Position numbers and translations under genes: made by a program. A stretch of DNA of 64,000 nt. Source: Prosthecobacter dejongeii. GTDB lineage: Bacteria > Verrucomicrobiota > Verrucomicrobiia > Verrucomicrobiales > Verrucomicrobiaceae. The first letter of the stretch is position 1, and each line of letters starts with the position of its first letter. The stretch covers positions 1 to 64,000 of the forward strand of contig NZ_JACHIF010000003.1 in assembly GCF_014203045.1 (NCBI RefSeq), in the 5' to 3' direction. Shown piece by piece: positions 61,679 to 64,000 of this stretch. A model generated the notes under the pieces. It searched no databases. It had not been told where the DNA came from and saw nothing but the letters and a program-made list of their open reading frames with translations.

Positions 61679-62218
61679 CTACACCGGCGTGTCCAGCAGC
61701 ACCGCCAGAAAGCCATCGGCAGGGTCGGCATGGCGGGCCTTGCTGGTTTTTTTCGTCGCCTTTTTCTTCGAGGTCCCGCACTGCTCCTGCTTGCGCAGCG
61801 TCACCTCCACCACGTGCTCCAGCGTGTAGCGATCCAGGATATTGGCGATGGCATTGCGCACATCGATCATCAGCATCCGCAGGCCGCAGTGCTCCTCATC
61901 CGGGCAGGTGCACTTTTCATATTCCGTCTCACTCGCGCAGCCGATGGGGGCCAGCTTGCCATCAATGAGGCGGACGATTTCACCCATCTTGATCCCGCTC
62001 ATAGGCCGGGCCAAACGAGCCCCGCCATGCTTGCCGCGCAGGCTTTCCACATAGCCCGCCGTGCGCAATTCAAACAGGATGGCTTCGAGAAATTTGAAGG
62101 GCAGGTGCTCCTGCTCAGCGAGGGAGGATACGGAGATCACCCCTTCACCATTGCGGTCAGCGACACCCAGGCGAATCATGGTGCGGAGGGCGTACTCCCC
62201 GCGTTTGGTCAGTCTCAT
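61679..62218 (-). CDS. Rrf2-family transcriptional regulator with Fe-S-type cysteines
   Basis: The 179-residue protein has an Rrf2 winged helix (MRLTKRGEYALRTMIRLG, VSSLAEQEHLPFKFLEAILFELRTAGYV, GKHGGARLARP). A cysteine cluster is at 94, 103, 105 and 111, in GCASETEYEKCTCPDEEHCG. Rrf2 members with such clusters often bind a [2Fe-2S] or [4Fe-4S] centre and sense iron, nitric oxide or redox state. A Lys-rich tail follows (SKKKATKKTSKAR). It is divergent from ilvC, so it may control that gene; this is an inference from layout. The start at 62218 matches the family. Confidence 0.9.
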   Translation of the reverse strand: MRLTKRGEYALRTMIRLGVADRNGEGVISVSSLAEQEHLPFKFLEAILFELRTAGYVESLRGKHGGARLARPMSGIKMGEIVRLIDGKLAPIGCASETEYEKCTCPDEEHCGLRMLMIDVRNAIANILDRYTLEHVVEVTLRKQEQCGTSKKKATKKTSKARHADPADGFLAVLLDTPV

Positions 62219-62401
62219 ACCGAGGATGTAGGCCAGAATCTCGACCTCGCAAGTATGGCTTTAAAGGTTGTCAAACCTGCCCTCAGGAGGGCGCTGGGCC
62301 GCCGGGGCGCGCTGCACCCGGCCTAACCGTCTGTCAACTCCTCCTTGACCATCCCCCTGTGTTGCACCACTCTGCGCGCCCTCTAACCAGACCCATAACT
62401 A
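62219..62401. promoter_or_regulatory. Divergent rrf2-ilvC promoter region
   Basis: A 183-bp gap without repeat modules apart from a GCCTAACC heptamer at 62321. It should contain both promoters. A CAGGAGGGCGCTGGGCCGCC segment could form a hairpin. No Shine-Dalgarno is clear before ilvC. Confidence 0.4.
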
Positions 62402-63430
62402 ATGCCCGCAAAAATCTACACTGAAAAAGACGCCAGCCTGGCGCCTCTCAAAGGCAAAACCTGCGCCGTGATCGGCTTTGGCTCGCAGGGCCATGCACAC
62501 GCCCTGAACCTCAAGGAAAGCGGCGTGAACGTCATCATCGGTCTGTATGCCGGCAGCAAGAGCCGCAAGGTCGCTACCGAAAAAGGCTTCAAAGTTTATG
62601 ACACCGCTGAAGCTGTGAAGCTCGCTGACGTCATCTTCGTCGCCGTGCCAGACACCAAAATCGGCGGTGTTTACAAGGCCGACATCGCCCCGAACCTGAC
62701 CAAGGGCAAGACCCTCCTCTTCAGCCACGGCTTCGCCATCCATTACAAGACCGTCGTCCCGCCGAAGGATGTGAACGTCATCATGGTCGCCCCGAAAGGC
62801 CCAGGCCACATCGTCCGCCGTCAATACACCGAAGGCAAAGGCGTCCCAGGGCTCATCGCCATCTATCAGGACCCTTCCAAAAAATCCAAGCAGATCGCTC
62901 TCGCTTGGGCCCACGGCGTGGGTTGCACCCGTGGCGGCGTCATCCAGACCGACTTCAAGGAAGAAACCGAAACCGATCTCTTCGGTGAGCAGACCGTCCT
63001 TTGCGGCGGCACCAGCGCCCTCGTGCAGGCTGGTTTCGAAGTGCTGGTCGAGGCCGGCTACTCCCCTGAAATGGCTTACTTCGAGTGCCTCCATGAGCTC
63101 AAACTCATCGTGGACCTCATGAACGAGTCCGGCATCGCCGGCATGCGTTTCTCCATCTCTGAAACCGCCAAGTGGGGCGACGTCAAAGTCGGTCCAAAGA
63201 TCATTGACGCCAGCGTCAAGAAGCGCATGAAGGCAGCTCTGAAGGAAATTCAGAACGGCAAGTTCGCCAAGGAGTGGATCAAGGAAACCGAAAGCGGTTA
63301 CAAGACCTTCAACAAGCTGCTCAAAGACGGCGAGAAGCACCCGATCGAGAAGACCGGCGCTCGCCTCCGCAGCCTGATGCCATGGATCAAGAAGCGCGAC
63401 TTCAAAGGCCAGCAGGCCAGCTACGAGTGA
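62402..63430 (+). CDS. ilvC: Ketol-acid reductoisomerase
   Basis: The 342-residue class I enzyme has the Rossmann motif VIGFGSQGHAHALNL at residues 23-37. The NAD(P)-loop GLYAGSKSRKVATEKGF and FVAVPDT come next, then APKGPGHIVRR and the catalytic acidic part of the knotted C-domain (GVIQTDFKEETETDLFGEQTVLCGG, ECLHELKLIVDLMNESG). It converts 2-acetolactate to dihydroxy-isovalerate in branched-chain amino acid synthesis, with NADPH and magnesium. A strong terminator follows 50 bp after the stop. Codon use is more biased than in neighbouring genes, which suggests high expression. The gene appears complete and is transcribed alone. Confidence 0.98.
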   Translation: MPAKIYTEKDASLAPLKGKTCAVIGFGSQGHAHALNLKESGVNVIIGLYAGSKSRKVATEKGFKVYDTAEAVKLADVIFVAVPDTKIGGVYKADIAPNLTKGKTLLFSHGFAIHYKTVVPPKDVNVIMVAPKGPGHIVRRQYTEGKGVPGLIAIYQDPSKKSKQIALAWAHGVGCTRGGVIQTDFKEETETDLFGEQTVLCGGTSALVQAGFEVLVEAGYSPEMAYFECLHELKLIVDLMNESGIAGMRFSISETAKWGDVKVGPKIIDASVKKRMKAALKEIQNGKFAKEWIKETESGYKTFNKLLKDGEKHPIEKTGARLRSLMPWIKKRDFKGQQASYE

Positions 63431-63479
63431 TGAAAGCGGTCGTGAAAAACGGCCCCTCACACCTCTGACAATCTTGAGT

Positions 63480-63508
63480 GCGGGTCCGAAAGGACCCGCG
63501 CTTTTTTT
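63480..63508 (+). terminator. Intrinsic terminator of ilvC
   Basis: GCGGGTCC-GAAA-GGACCCGC forms a perfect 8-bp stem with a stable tetraloop. It is followed by GC and seven T. It lies 50 bp after the ilvC stop and reads rightward. Confidence 0.9.
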
Positions 63509-63520
63509 GCGCACTGCAGT

Positions 63521-63545
63521 CCCGTCCCGCACGCGGGACGGTCTA
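63521..63545. repeat. R-E hairpin after ilvC
   Basis: CGTCCCGCACGCGGGACG, with GTCTAGA following, is the R-E module also found at 60396-60419. It is a perfect palindromic hairpin without a T run, so it is a repeat rather than a terminator. Confidence 0.8.
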
Positions 63546-63620
63546 GAAAAGTGTGGTTCTGACTTCAGCGCTCCCACCCCGCTAAAAAAGCACACGGCAG
63601 GGCCAGCCTCAGGACCTCAC

Positions 63621-63815
63621 TCAGGGATCCATCAACTTGAAATCGTCTCTGTAGAGAGCAGGCACCTCCTTCAGTCGCTCCTCTTTGAACCGATCATGAC
63701 TCACGGCGACCGAAACAATGAGCACGGCGGCACCCACCGCCACCACGACCACGAGGGTGATGAGAATTTTGCCCCAAGTGATTCGGCGAGGGGGAGGGGA
63801 GTTTCCGCGAAGCAT
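63621..63815 (-). CDS. Small single-pass membrane protein (64 aa)
   Basis: The product has a basic N-terminus (MLRGNSPPPRRITWGK), one clear membrane segment (ILITLVVVVAVGAAVLIVSVAV) and a charged, partly acidic tail (HDRFKEERLKEVPALYRDDF). It is probably an inner-membrane protein with the N-terminus in the cytoplasm. I do not recognise the family. It stands alone and reads leftward. Confidence 0.6.
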   Translation of the reverse strand: MLRGNSPPPRRITWGKILITLVVVVAVGAAVLIVSVAVSHDRFKEERLKEVPALYRDDFKLMDP

Positions 63816-63936
63816 CTAGGAGAATGAAGCAGGAAGACGGAAACATCAAAGATTGATTTCCCCTCGCCTCCTTCCCACGACAGAACTCTCCCAGGCTGGT
63901 TGAAGAATGCCTTTATGATGACCGTACTGTCTGCCC

Positions 63937-64000
63937 ATGATTTTTCGACCTCTCCTCCTGGCCCTTGGTATAACGGCGACGCTTTCTGCGGCAGATAAAG
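63937..64000 (+). CDS. Start of an exported protein (truncated by window end)
   Basis: The last 64 bases encode MIFRPLLLALGITATLSAADK, a typical short signal peptide with an Ala-x-Ala-type cleavage site. The protein's identity cannot be seen. The ATG lies after a GTCTGCC stretch without a clear ribosome binding site. Confidence 0.5.
   Translation, partial: MIFRPLLLALGITATLSAADK

Noticed and set aside
1..64000. Search for tRNA and rRNA genes
   Set aside because: No stretch with the TTCAAATC-type T arm plus matching acceptor ends, and no rRNA-like segment, was seen by eye. A tRNA search program would be decisive.

Overview
The window looks like a chromosomal segment of a Verrucomicrobiae bacterium, close to Prosthecobacter or Verrucomicrobium. 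This is an inference from several signs. The GC content is high. A cytochrome-c/DUF1549/DUF1553 protein sits near a Tat-exported DUF1501 protein, a pairing typical of Planctomycetes and Verrucomicrobia. Housekeeping genes (scpB, pheA, ilvC) are scattered among very repeat-rich intergenic DNA.

Region by region: 1-6.3 kb is a graveyard of polyvalent and polymorphic-toxin modules. It holds a C-terminal toxin domain translationally coupled to a DUF4926 immunity-like gene, two orphan DUF4926 copies, a zeta-toxin fragment and a second, 947-bp duplicated toxin body with another tail. 6.4-13.2 kb carries a leucine-rich-repeat protein, a dienelactone hydrolase remnant, a LysR-type regulator, a membrane protein with APQ repeats, a small lipoprotein and a polyvalent-protein kinase fragment. 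14.0-17.9 kb is a large SWIM-SNF2 helicase. 19.5-25.1 kb is a four-gene operon with ATGA overlaps: YtrA-type GntR regulator, ABC ATPase and two large permeases. 25-27.3 kb is an array of REP-like repeats around a RAYT transposase. 27.5-30.6 kb carries a metallo-beta-lactamase-fold hydrolase and an exported amidohydrolase.

31.0-41.1 kb is an incomplete podovirus-like module. It has a portal, a scaffold, a T7-type tail fibre with collagen repeats, a coupled 2-oxoglutarate dioxygenase, a putative holin, DUF1353, tail proteins and a CHAP amidase. I see no terminase or major capsid gene. A second RAYT and an FkbM methyltransferase bracketed by direct repeats follow. 43-64 kb is more ordinary chromosome: oxidoreductase, PSD1 and DUF1501 genes split by a toxin-antitoxin pair, FadR regulator, MgtC-like protein, CNNM protein, M14 peptidase, DUF2292, serine hydrolase, scpB-pheA, Rrf2 and ilvC.

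Almost every intergenic gap from 10 to 62 kb is filled by a small set of hairpin repeats in recurring order, here named R-A to R-H. R-A (12 copies) and R-B (about 18 copies) have the same three-hairpin plan. Their central hairpins start with a TAG, often GTAG, next to the stem, as in REP elements, and each family surrounds one of the two RAYT genes. A heptamer, GTTAGGC or GCCTAAC, occurs about 60 times in both orientations, inside genes and between them. This is far above what base composition predicts.
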